The position numbers and the translations under genes were made by a program. From assembly GCA_027563935.2 (NCBI GenBank), contig CM050453.2:90866665-90930664 (forward strand): DNA of 64,000 bases, written 5' to 3'. This document shows, piece after piece, positions 41,855 to 52,251 of the stretch. Position 1 is the stretch's first letter; the number at the start of each line of letters is the position of its first letter. The notes beneath the pieces are model-generated. The model had not been told where the DNA came from, made no database searches, and saw only the letters and a program-made list of their open reading frames with translations. Origin of the DNA: Costus lasius. Lineage: Eukaryota > Streptophyta > Magnoliopsida > Zingiberales > Costaceae.

Positions 41855-44337
41855 TGTTACGCCCCGATGCGGCTCCCGGGCCCACGCTAGAGAGTCCACC
41901 CACGGGACGCAATGTGGTCAAACCTACCAGACAAGTCAGCGACAAATCCCAAAGTAAATAACAGGATAACAAAATTGAGTACTGATGCGGCCGCAACTGC
42001 ACAACTTTATCGACGTAATAAAAAGATTATCGTTCCCAACGACGATCTGGCGGTCAAGTACTGATTACATGGTCGATCTATAGCTAGACGATTAAAAGGG
42101 TGTTTTTGCTTAGAGTCTTATAAGTACAAGAGAGCAAATGTGAGCATTTAGTAGAAATCGTTACGGAAAGAGTCGAGATTCGGTGTTTCACCACGCTGAT
42201 GAATATGAATTTAGTAAAAATAAATATTTGAACAGAAAATTAAAGTATTAAAAGGGATTTTTCCTTAGGTACAGATTACCTTCTCCCGAAGTGTAATCCA
42301 GTACCTATTTACGACAATTCTCCACTCTCGTGACAATTACCGTAAATAGACCCTTTTAAGCTCTGTGAAAAACCATAAAAATCCTTTAAACAAATCCAAA
42401 CTACTCTCGTGATTGGATTCATGAGTTTGAACAGAATAGCTCTGGTGCTGCGATTCACCTCTCGGTCCTTCTAGTGACGTCTAAGACGTAAAATTACTTC
42501 ATCATAGTAAATTATGAAATAAACACAATTCTAATCAAATCAACTTTATAAAATTCATGTTAAAGATTTAAACAATAAGTTTAATCCATAAAACATCAAT
42601 GGGTTACACCCCTAATCCCGAAAAAGGGTTTAAATAGTCATGTTCTTTGAATACAACATGTAGTATGATGAATTCAACTTGTGATCTCAAATAAATTGCA
42701 AAGAGACACTTGGAAAGTAATTAGAACTCTTCCCCTTGATCTGGTGATGAAGCTGAAGTGTCAAATCCCCTCCTTTGCGTGATCTCTCACTAAAATTTTT
42801 CTCATAAATTGATTTTTGCCCTAGCCTCCGCCTCTATCTGTTCTCATCCAAAGAAACTCCCTTAACTCTCCAAAAATCCTTCCTTTTATAGTTTAATTGG
42901 TCTAGAACCCATCTAGGAAGGTTCAAAGTTTGGTTAAGTTTCGACTCGATTCGGGGTCGAATCGAGTGACAAACCAAAGGGGGCAGAAAAACTCAAGGGC
43001 GGTGAATCGTTCACGACCACGGCCCTGAGTTTTTATGTTTCTGCACATAAGTGTATTCACAGCTTGTGAATACACTCACGGCCATGGGTGTGAAAATTAC
43101 GTTTAACCTCCGTTTTGCCTCAATTTGATGTACGACCTCATCTTTTCATCACAAATCAGCCTATGGAATCAAAACTCGTAAAATCCATCATTTTTGAGTG
43201 ATATTCACGGCCCATGAAGGACTCACGGGTGCAACCGTGAATATTGCGTCTGGCCTCTGTTTCACTCCAAATTTGACGTGTGACTTCGTATTTTCCTTGA
43301 GAACTGTGCCATGGCTTCAAAACTCATAAAATTCATCGTTTTTGAGCAATTTTATCTATATTTTCATAAAAACTAAGAACAATAAAGATTCTATACAAAA
43401 GAAGATATAAACATTCAAAATTATATAAAATTATTTAATTAAGCCCAAAATATCATGTAAAATACAGGAAAAAATATAATGTAAATGCAACTCATCAAGT
43501 ACACATCATAGTACAACAACGTCATTTGGTCTACGACTAGGCATACAAAATACAGATCTAGGTACAACACTACTGCATGCATATAATCTGACAGAAAAAT
43601 AAGTAAATAATTACACCCCTATAGTGGCCACTAGTGCTAGCTATCTAATCAGCTCCAAGAGGAGCGGCATCTGAACCTGGAAGAGAAGGAAGAGGGGGTT
43701 AGCCAAAAGGGCTAAGCAAGGATAAAGAGGGATATGATACATGTACAGTAGATAAGGTTATTTCACAAAATCTACTAGTGTCCTACGTGCACAATAAATA
43801 TATATCGCAAATCAACAGAGTATAAAAAATATAGCTACATGCAAATATAAAACAGAGCTAGGCCAATCGTCCTATAGGACACGCACTCCAGGAGGAGTGG
43901 TCCTCAGTGTCAGCTCTAAACAAAGAGGATGATTGCCCGTCGGCAGTCCACTGGTGTAGCAACCAACACTAATCACCCCGAAGTTGATATACGACACTCG
44001 GCGATGCTGCCAGTCGACATCATATAATGCTAGTGGTCCTCACACCACGACTATATCCAATGGCCAATAAAGAAAAACTCATAGCCATCACCCCCATCAG
44101 GCTACGACATTCAACTTCGGTTGGTCCAATCCCCCCTCCTATGTCCGACCGACAACATAATAAAATCATACCAACCCAATAAGTAAAGCTTTACATGTAC
44201 TATTATATAGCCACAAGTAATCATAATATCATGCCATCATAAACAAATAAACATCATAACTAAAATCAGAAAGCATGCAGTCATGTGTATGTCCAATAAA
44301 ATAGGGCAACACTACAATGGAAAAAGATACAGATCAA
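41855..44337 (-). repeat. 5' LTR of element D, inner part (contains H)
   Basis: It aligns with 34155-35080 of the 3' LTR once H is removed. Homology stops near 44337, where B sequence begins. About 700 bp corresponding to 35085-35780 are absent. The outer part follows at 61941-62560. Confidence 0.85.
41983..43497 (-). mobile_element. Solo LTR H (Athila/Tat type) with AGTAC duplications
   Basis: 1515 bp. Flanks 41978-41982 and 43498-43502 are both AGTAC. The related 3' LTR of D has the unbroken site at 34275-34285 ('gagtacacat'), which is the empty site. On the minus strand it starts TGATGAGTTGCATTTAC and ends near 'gcagttgcggccgcatca'. It contains CACGGC-type palindromes at 42990-43260. No internal region exists, so it arose by LTR-LTR recombination. 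Confidence 0.92.
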
Positions 44338-44541
44338 AAGTTTATAATCCAAGATGAATAAAATTTTCATAATCTATAAGATGGCATTCATATTCAATTC
44401 ATATAAACGATCGTAAACTCTTTTTCAACAAATCTAATTTACCCTCAAGAAAAATTTTTACTGATAGATCCCAAAGAAAGTTCTGTAAACAACTCTTTAA
44501 AGCAAACTGATCTTTGAACCGTTATCTGCCCTTTTTCTGTT

Positions 44542-44546
44542 AGCAC
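44542..44546. repeat. Target-site duplication of K, left copy (AGCAC)
   Basis: Matches 52247-52251 exactly. Confidence 0.92.
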
Positions 44547-46398
44547 TGTTGTACTCCGCAAGTGCACGGATACTCGAAGTAATAAAGAAAGATATCGAAC
44601 CATAGAGACCTTATTGTTATGTACTAAATAGTTATATTCTTACTAGCTAAGCAATCGATTATAATGCAAGTAAATGATAGAAAGAACACAAAATCAGAGA
44701 GAAACTAGGATTAGGGTTTCATCCACCTTAATTTCAATGGCTAGATAGAAGTAAAAGGTCGTCAGCCTAATTTTATCATGATAAAGATTTAATTTACTTC
44801 ATAAAAGGATTATCTCACTTTCGTGCAGACAATCATATAGTGATCGATCCTCGCTTTCGCGCAAGCTCTATCCCAAGCTGAAAATATGTAAATCATCAAT
44901 TGAAGGACTCAAGGATCACTTTCGTGCATCTGAATCCTAAGTTGATTATCTCAATTGGAATCTCAAGGATCACTTTCGTGCATCCGAGTCTCAGCACAGG
45001 TTCTACTTATGGTTTTCCAATGCTCCGATCCTCACTTTCGCACAAGATCTTTACGTTTAACAAAATAACTCAATCCTAGATTCAAATTATCAAACATGGC
45101 AATAAAACTACTAAAAATCAGAATTCAAAGAACAAACCTAATTTCTTACGATAAGTTCCAAACTCAATGATTTCTAGGGTTCCAAGTTTCACAATCAACC
45201 TCTGAGTCTATTTTGCAAAACTCTAAGACATGCATGATAATAAGAATACTTCAGAGAATTATAGGGAATCGTCACATAAGTAGAATTATCACAACAAAAT
45301 TATTCTGACGAAATAAAAGTTATCTAGTCATATAAAATCAAGGGAAATTACTCCCCCATGTCCCATAAAGATGTTTAAGCTAGCATGGAGGAAGAATTAT
45401 AATAAATCATAATTTAGAATGATCAGAAATTGAAAAGAAGGGAAAATCAACTTTACAGTACGGCTGTAATGAAAATTACGGCCGTAATTTTGGTCATGAA
45501 CAGTGCAGGTGCCTCTTCTTTTATTGATTTCTCCTCCGATCGATCTCCTTTCGCTCTAAAACTTCCGGGGTATCCTCTCCTCCTCCAAGCGAAGCTTCCC
45601 CTGAAATTTCACGGCCGGAGATGCGCTGTACGCTTCCTGGCGGCGAAACCTAAGGCGGCAGCGTGTAACGCGATTTCTCCCTCGACAGGGATGAAAATTA
45701 GGGCTTTCACCCTTGTCGTGTTCTCCTCCTCCGAGGCTTTTTTTTTCCTTCTTATAGCTTTGAATTTAAGGGCCTGAATTGTTCGCAATCGATCACGCAA
45801 AAATTGGAGTCAAATTTGACCGTGAAAATCGCGTCTCCAGGTTGTAATTACAGCCGTAATATTGGTTATGGCACTGCCGTAATTTCTATAAAGTTCTTCT
45901 ATACAGGATTCGACAAGAATTACAGTACCGTGTAATGTTTTACGGTAGTGCCGTAATATTTGGAAATCTTTCGGGTCGGAAGTTGCTTCAAAATACGGCA
46001 CCATGATTTTAGTTACGGCAGTGCCGTAATTTCTCCCAAATCTTCTGTACGGAACTCACCCAAAATACGGCAGTGTTCCAAAATTACGGTAGTACTCAAA
46101 AATATGGTACCATAATTATAATTATGGCACTGCCGTAATTTGGGTTTTGATTCCGATTTGCATGAAATTTCTCATGTAACTTCTTCTTGATGATGGGAAT
46201 ACTTCTATGTATCTGATTTTGCTTGAAGACGCCTTAAAATCGTGCCTTTTTACCTGAAAATCATCAAAAACCAATATAGAAGTAGATTATGCAATATTTG
46301 ATAAAAAAAAAGGCATAAAAATAAGCAAAGATGTAAGAATATGACACAAAAAGATTAATGAAATGACACAAAATATATTATAAATATTGGTGTCATCA
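44547..46398 (-). repeat. 3' LTR of element K
   Basis: 1852 bp, TGTTGTACTCCGC...GGTGTCATCA on the plus strand. Contains 'cactttcgtgca' repeats (44810-45060) and a palindrome cluster at 45450-46140 with TTACGGCAGTGCCGTAA at 46013-46029. Confidence 0.93.
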
Positions 46399-46416
46399 AA
46401 CACATATGGCTCAAAC

Positions 46417-46435
46417 TTTGCTTGTCCTCAAGCAA
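46417..46435 (-). promoter_or_regulatory. Conserved hairpin motif near the 3' LTR of K
   Basis: The minus strand reads TTGCTTGAGGACAAGCAAAG, with arms GCTTG and CAAGC. I know this GAGGACAAGC motif from the 3' end of Athila/Tat internal regions, next to the polypurine tract. The tract itself is weak here (about 46399-46416). Confidence 0.65.
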
Positions 46436-46439
46436 ATAA

Positions 46440-48470
46440 ATAGAATAAAGAACAATGCAATGGAAAATATACTTTCTTATGAAAAATAAATTTCTAAAAT
46501 ATAATCACTCATGAAATATTCCACTAACTTTTTACACAAGATTTCAGATAAATAAATAGTTCTCTGAAATTAATCTTTAAGATTCACAACTTTGATCAAA
46601 TAAAATTTCGCAACTCGCACAATAAATAGAATCTCAGTCTCATGAATTCACCCAAGTTTCAGTTTAAATCTATCATACTTTTGTTTACAGGAATAAGATC
46701 TCCAAAATCTTTTTCCACATCAAAATCTTTCTTTTCTAAATTTTCTTTTATTGTATTTTTGATGGTATATACCCACATAGATACACACTTTTTATTTGAA
46801 CTTCAACCCTTGTCTTCGGTACCACTGTCAATTTTACACAGTGCTAAGTAGGGGAGTTATTTTTTTTTCTCTCTTTTTCTTTTTTATAGACTTCAACCCA
46901 TGTCCTTTGGTACCACCGTCAATTTTGCACAGTGCCAAGTAGGAAAGTCTCTCTCTCTTTGTGGATCTTGGATTCTTTCTTCCAAACAAATAGTAAGATA
47001 AACTAAACATCAACTAGGTTAATCAATTGAGATTAATTCAAAAATTAGACTCATATGCTCATTTTATTCAAGAAAGATGTTTCACTCTTAGATTGCATTC
47101 ATCAAACAACATACCTACCCAAAACTATATGCAACAATTAATGAAATATTTCAACAAGTAGATATATATTGAAGAAATAAATTCAACATAATAGAAATAT
47201 CTCCATTTAGGCATATGCATAACATTCATCATCATAGAAAAATTTACACACCTCTCATCACATGAATTTAAGTCATAAAAATTTTTAAACATCAAAAATA
47301 TCAAAATCAATGCAAAAGACGTGAAGCATGAAACTCATCTAGTCAAAAGTGTAAACTGACAGATTCAAGCAATGACAATGAATAGAAATCTCAGTTAGTG
47401 ATACAATCATAGCAAATAGCAAAAGAAATCAAGTAGCAACACCATACAATCATATCTAATAAGATCACTAGAAAGTGCAAACAATACTCACAAAACTATA
47501 TAGCAAGCTTAATCGTTGTCAGGCCAGATGCAGCTGGGTTCAAAGATGTGTCTTTTGAAAATTTTACCTGCATAATTTAAGATACATAAGGCTCATACCA
47601 AAAATAGTATCTAACAAAATAATAATAATAATTTTCTCAAGGGAGAATTAGAGATGTCGCCAGAGGTCTGAAGAAGATGCCGGTGGAAAGAGCTGATGCA
47701 GGCGAGAAGTAGAGGTGGAACAGATGCTAGCTGAAAAGCTACTAGCAATGATGATGATGGTGCCAACAGTAGAGTGAGTAATCTCCAGTGGCCTCCTAGG
47801 GACTACAGTCATGGTGGCGAGATCATCAGCTGGTGCAAAAGATAGCACTACAAAAAAATAAGAGTCACTAATGAAGATCCTACTGCAAAAATAAATAAAA
47901 TCAATAGAAAGAGAGGCAGTAGAAGAAGTAAGAGGCTACTCATGGTATAATCCAGTGTCGACGGCTAGAAACAGTGGTATTAGAGGCAGCTTTAGTGGTG
48001 GTGGTTGGGCTAGCTAGAGGTGCTGCAAATCAGGAGAAGAAGCTGCAGGTGTCCAAGGATAGCAGAGCAGCATACTGATTCAGTTATGAAAAGTAGCTAT
48101 ACCCAAGAATAAGATTTAATGATCCATAAAGAAATTAGACAGAACCACGAAGTAGAATAAAACTTGTTCTTTCCGGGTGTATGAAAATTAAAGGATCAAA
48201 ATCTGCCATGAATTTAGGGTATTAACAGAAAGAAGGCTACTCATAATACTAAATAAAAAACTGCACAGAAGTTAATCAGATTTGAAAAGTTGTCATGCGT
48301 TATAGGATGATCCAAGGACTTTAAAATTCTGCAAAAATATCCAAATAGTAGAAAAAGATGAGCAGTTTATGTTTGTGCCCAAGATCAAAAATTTTCTCAA
48401 CCCAGTTTCTTAAAATCATAGCGAGAAAATACCTAATCAGATAAGAAGAATGCAGTTTTTAAATTACAGG
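46440..48470. other. Non-coding internal region of K, distal part
   Basis: AT-rich without a supported gene. 46796-46945 holds a tandem duplication around 'cttcaacccttgtcttcggtaccac'. 47640-47850 is a G-rich block on the plus strand (minus strand: serine-rich open frame) that is repeated in B at 53350-53560. Confidence 0.5.
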
Positions 48471-48477
48471 CATAATA

Positions 48478-48830
48478 TTCCTTACGGCAGTGCCGTAATA
48501 TGCACAAAACTCTCGGGTCAAAAATATGATGGAATTACAGTACCATAAAAATGGTTACGGTAGTGCCGTAAAAGTCACCTAACCTTCTGGTGAAAATGAA
48601 CCAAAAATACGGTACCGTGAAAATGATTACGGCACCGTTGTAAAAGCCATAAAACTTTCGGATAAGAAAACACTCAAAATTACGGCACGTGAAGTCGAAA
48701 ACAGTCATAAATTACGGTACCGTAAAATTGATTACGGTAGTGCCATAAAAATCAGTTAACTCTCAGGAAAGAAATCAATCCAAATTACGGCCCGTGAAAA
48801 ATATTACGGCAGTGCCGTATTTTGCTCAAA
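48478..48830. repeat. CGG palindrome cluster in the internal region of K
   Basis: It has TTACGGCAGTGCCGTAA (48482-48498), TTACGGCAGTGCCGTAT (48804-48820), several 'ttacggtaccgta' and 'ttacggtagtgcc' units. They are the same version as in the K LTRs. Confidence 0.88.
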
Positions 48831-48904
48831 ATTTGATTTTTCCTGCAAAACGAGAAGAAAAATTAATTCTAAAAATAAACTAAAATAAAAGAAACTAAAC
48901 TAAG

Positions 48905-49130
48905 GTAAGAGTGCTTGGGTTGCCTCCCAAGAAGCGCTAATTTTTAGGTCCATAGCTTGACCAAAAATCAAATTTCATGGTGAAGTAGGTGGATCAGTAC
49001 CAAAGTAAATAGCATATAATTTTCTGCATTTCCTTTGTCCAGAAAGTTTAGCCACTAATCCAAACATCCAAAATTTCATGTAAATCACAATCACCGTGGC
49101 TTTCTTAAATATGCAGAAATCAAAATCAAA
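48905..49130. other. Conserved non-coding block of K, shared with B
   Basis: It starts with the hairpin CTTGGG-TTGCCT-CCCAAG (48914-48931). 'gaagcgctaatttttaggtc' and 'gtaggtggatc' follow. The matching block in B is 58190-58440. It lies directly downstream of the acidic frame in both elements. Confidence 0.75.
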
Positions 49131-49170
49131 ATTCAATTCTACTCAAAGGATATTCAATGATCTTCCTATA

Positions 49171-49728
49171 TTAATGAGAAAGCAAAATCATTAGCCTTTT
49201 CTTCAAATTTATATCTTCAATTACAATAGGATTTTGATCAAAAGATTCAAATATTGGATCATGGAAATAGTCTTTCTGTCTCAAATTAGATTCCTCAATA
49301 AAACATAATTTTTCAAACAAATCATTAGAGTGAGATTCTTCGGTATTCATATTTTTCAAGTCTTTTTCAAGTTCCTCATGCCCATCATTAAATAATTTAT
49401 CAATTTCAAAGTTATCAACAAAATCAAAGTGAGACTTTCCAAAATCAATTTCCTCATGCCTTTCCACAAAACATTCATCATTAGAAGAATCAAAAGAATC
49501 AATCTCAGAATTAAAAGAATCAGATAATATATCATCAAAAGAATCAATCTCATCACTATCACTAGAATCAAGAGGTGATTTTTCAAATTCAATTTTCTCA
49601 AACTTTTCCACAAATAAATTTTCAGATGAATCAAAATCAGAGTGAGATTCATTGTTCACATAAGGCTCAATCTCAAAACAATCATAATCAGAGGGCAAAT
49701 TTTCTAAATCAATTTCTTCAGTTTCCAA
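49171..49728 (-). CDS. Acidic open frame of element K, fused behind gag coiled coil
   Basis: 185 residues, extremely rich in D, E, S and F, with repeated segments such as S-H-S-D-F-D, E-I-D-S-F-D and E-I-D-F-G-K-S-H-F-D-F. The C-terminal part, ending in E-S-F-D-Q-N-P-I-V-I-E-D-I-N-L-K-K, is shared with B (58431-59003). Upstream the frame is preceded by a gag coiled coil ending I-A-Q-Q-A, which element A also has, but A then continues with a different linker and protease. I recognise no known domain. A role such as replacing a gag C-terminal function is inference; it may also be a decaying repeat-built frame. Confidence 0.5.
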   Translation of the reverse strand: METEEIDLENLPSDYDCFEIEPYVNNESHSDFDSSENLFVEKFEKIEFEKSPLDSSDSDEIDSFDDILSDSFNSEIDSFDSSNDECFVERHEEIDFGKSHFDFVDNFEIDKLFNDGHEELEKDLKNMNTEESHSNDLFEKLCFIEESNLRQKDYFHDPIFESFDQNPIVIEDINLKKRLMILLSH

Positions 49729-49803
49729 ATCAAACTCAAATGAACAAGCTTGTTGTGCTATGTGGGTTTCTAAAATTTTCTTATGAGCTGTTAAAGATTC
49801 TAC

Positions 49804-50142
49804 TTAAGATGCATGCTGACTAATCATTCCCTTAAGATCTTCAATATTCTTACTTCGATTTGTCATAAATTTTTCAAGCATGGAATTTAACCTAGAATTT
49901 TTTGTATCCTCAAAGTATAGTTTAGAAACATGATTTGAAGGAGTTAAACATTGGCAATCAGAAGCATAATGATCAGAACATCTACAAATATTACATCTAA
50001 TAGAAGAAATAGAGTGTAATTTCAATTTATCTTCAAGAGTGCACAAATGAATCATCTTTACACTTACCTTGTGGCATGTATGTCTCACCTCTTTCAGTTG
50101 CCCACGAGTTATGATTAAAAGACATATCTTCAAATCTATCAA
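49804..50142 (-). pseudogene. gag zinc knuckle and coiled coil of element K
   Basis: 112 residues. C-N-I-C-R-C-S-D-H-Y-A-S-D-C fits C-x2-C-x4-H-x4-C exactly. After it come F-E-D-T-K-N, M-L-E-K-F-M-T-N and D-L-K-G-M-I-S-Q, as in gag of element A. The frame stops at 49804 and the coiled coil continues to the acidic frame in the other frame. The capsid part of gag is absent: only about 260 bp separate the knuckle frame from the primer site. Confidence 0.75.
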
Positions 50143-50378
50143 AAACAGAAAGATTATCCAACACTAATCAATCAAAAATATTCTCTTTTTTTTATAGGAT
50201 ATATAAAAAAAATTAGAAAATATAAAACACAAACAAATTCACAAATTTAAGAAGTCACAGTTCTATCACAACTTGTGAAATCCAAAACCTGGAAAAACAG
50301 AAAATAAAGTTAAATCTAAAGCAAATAAAACTTAGTCTAGCAATACTAACAACTATTTTGATATTAACAAAACTAAGG

Positions 50379-50396
50379 TCCCTGGCAACGGCGCCA
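50379..50396 (-). promoter_or_regulatory. Primer-binding site of element K
   Basis: The minus strand reads TGGCGCCGTTGCCAGGGA, six bases inside the LTR. This is the tRNA-Asp-like site of Athila/Tat. Confidence 0.9.
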
Positions 50397-50402
50397 AAAA
50401 CT

Positions 50403-52246
50403 TGTTGTACTCCGCAAGTGCACGGATACTTGAAGTAATAAAAAAAGATATCGAACCATAGAGACCTTATTGTTAAGTATCAAATAGTTATTCTTACTAG
50501 CTAAGCAATCGATTATAATGCAAGTAAATGATAGAAAACACAAAATCAGAGAGAAAATGGGACTACGGTTTCATCCACCTTAATTTCAATGGCTAGATAG
50601 AAATAAAAGGTCGTCAGTCTAATATTATCATAATAAAGATTTAATTTACTACATAAAAGGATTATCTCACTTTCGTGCAGACAATCATGCAGAGATTGAT
50701 CTTCGCTTTCGCGCAAGACCTATCTCAAGCCGAAAATAAGTAAATCATCAATCGAAGGACTCAAGGATCACTTTCGTCCATTCGAATCCTAAGTTGATTA
50801 TCTCAAGTTGAATCTCAAGGATCACTTTCGTGCATCCGAGTCTCAACACAGGTTCTACTTATGGTTTTCCAATGCTCCGATCCTCACTTTCGCACAATAT
50901 CTTTACGTTTAACAAAATAACTCAATCCTAGATTCAAATTATCAAACATGGCAATAAAACTACTAAAAATCAGAATTCAAAGAACAAACCTAATTTCTTA
51001 CGATAAGTTCCAAACTCAATGATTTCTAGGGTTCCAAGTTTCATAATTAACCTCTCAGACTATTTTGCAAAACTCTAAAATATGCATGATAATAACAATA
51101 CTTCAGAGAATTATAGGCAATCGTCACATAAGTAGAATTATCACAACAAAATTATTCTGACGAAATAAAAGTTATCTAGTCATATAAAATCCAAGGAAAT
51201 TACTCCCCCATGTCCCATAAAGATGTTTAAGCTAGCATGGAAGACGAATTACAATAAATCATAGTTTAGAATGATTAAAAATTGAAAAGAAGGGAAAATC
51301 AACTTTACAGTACGGCTGTAATGAAAATTATAGCCGTAATTTTGGTCGTGAACAGTGCAGACGCCTCTTCTGTCGTTGATTTCTCCTCCGATCGATCTCC
51401 TTTCGCTCTAAAACTTCTGGGATATCCTCTTCTCCTCCAAGCGAAGCTTCCCCTCAAATTTCACGGCCGGAGAGGCGTTGTACGCTTCTCGGCGGCGAAA
51501 CCTAAGGCGGCAGCGTGTAACGCGATTTCTCCCTCGATAGTGGATGAAAATTAGGGCTTTCGCCCTTGGCGTGTTCTCCTCCTCTGAGGCTTTTTTTTTC
51601 CTTCTTACACCTTTGAATTTAAGGGCCTGAATAGTCCGCAATCGATCGCACAAAAATCAGACTCAAATTTGACCGTGAAAATCGCGTCTCCAGGTTGTAA
51701 TTACGATCGTAATATTGGTTACGGCACTGCCGTAATTTCTGCAAAGTTCTTCTGTATAGGATTCGACAAGAATTACGGTACCGTGTAATGTTTTACAGTA
51801 GTGCCGTAATATCTGGAAATCTTTCGAGTCGGAAGTTGCTTCAAAATACGGCATCGTGATTTTAGTTACGGTAGTGCCATAATTTCTCCCAAATATTCTA
51901 TACGGAACTCACCCAAAATACGGCAGTGTTCCAAAATTGCGGTAGTACTCGAAAATACAGTACCGTAATTAAAATTAAAACACAGCCATAATTTGGGTTT
52001 TGACTCCGATTTCCGTGAAATTTGTCATGTAACTTCTTCTTGATGATGGGAATTCTTCTATGTATCTGATTTTGCTTGAAGACACCTTAAAATCGTGCCT
52101 TTTACCTGAAAATTATCAAAAAGCAAAATAGAAGTAGATTCTGCAATATTTGATAAAAAAGACATAAAAATAAGCAAAGATGTAAGAATATGACATAAAA
52201 GACCAATGAAATGACACAAAATATACTATAAATATTGGTGTCATCA
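50403..52246 (-). repeat. 5' LTR of element K
   Basis: 1844 bp, same ends as 44547-46398. Palindrome cluster at 51310-51990, including TTACGGCACTGCCGTAA at 51719-51735. Confidence 0.93.
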
Positions 52247-52251
52247 AGCAC
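52247..52251. repeat. Target-site duplication of K, right copy (AGCAC)
   Basis: Matches 44542-44546. Confidence 0.92.

Larger units (their letters stand above)
44547..52246 (-). mobile_element. Element K: complete non-autonomous Athila-like retrotransposon (gag remnant + acidic ORF)
   Basis: 7.7 kb between AGCAC copies, reading right to left: 5' LTR 50403-52246, primer site, zinc knuckle (49950-50020), acidic frame (49171-49728), long non-coding part, GAGGACAAGC motif, 3' LTR 44547-46398. No protease, RT, RNase H or integrase. The LTRs differ by a few percent by eye. It must have been moved by the enzymes of a relative such as element A, with which it shares primer site, LTR blocks and the gag coiled coil. 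Confidence 0.93.

Noticed and set aside
45430..45777. 115-codon frame at the GC-richer block of the K LTR (also 51282-51554)
   Set aside because: It is within LTRs, opposite to the element strand, and frameshifted between the two copies.
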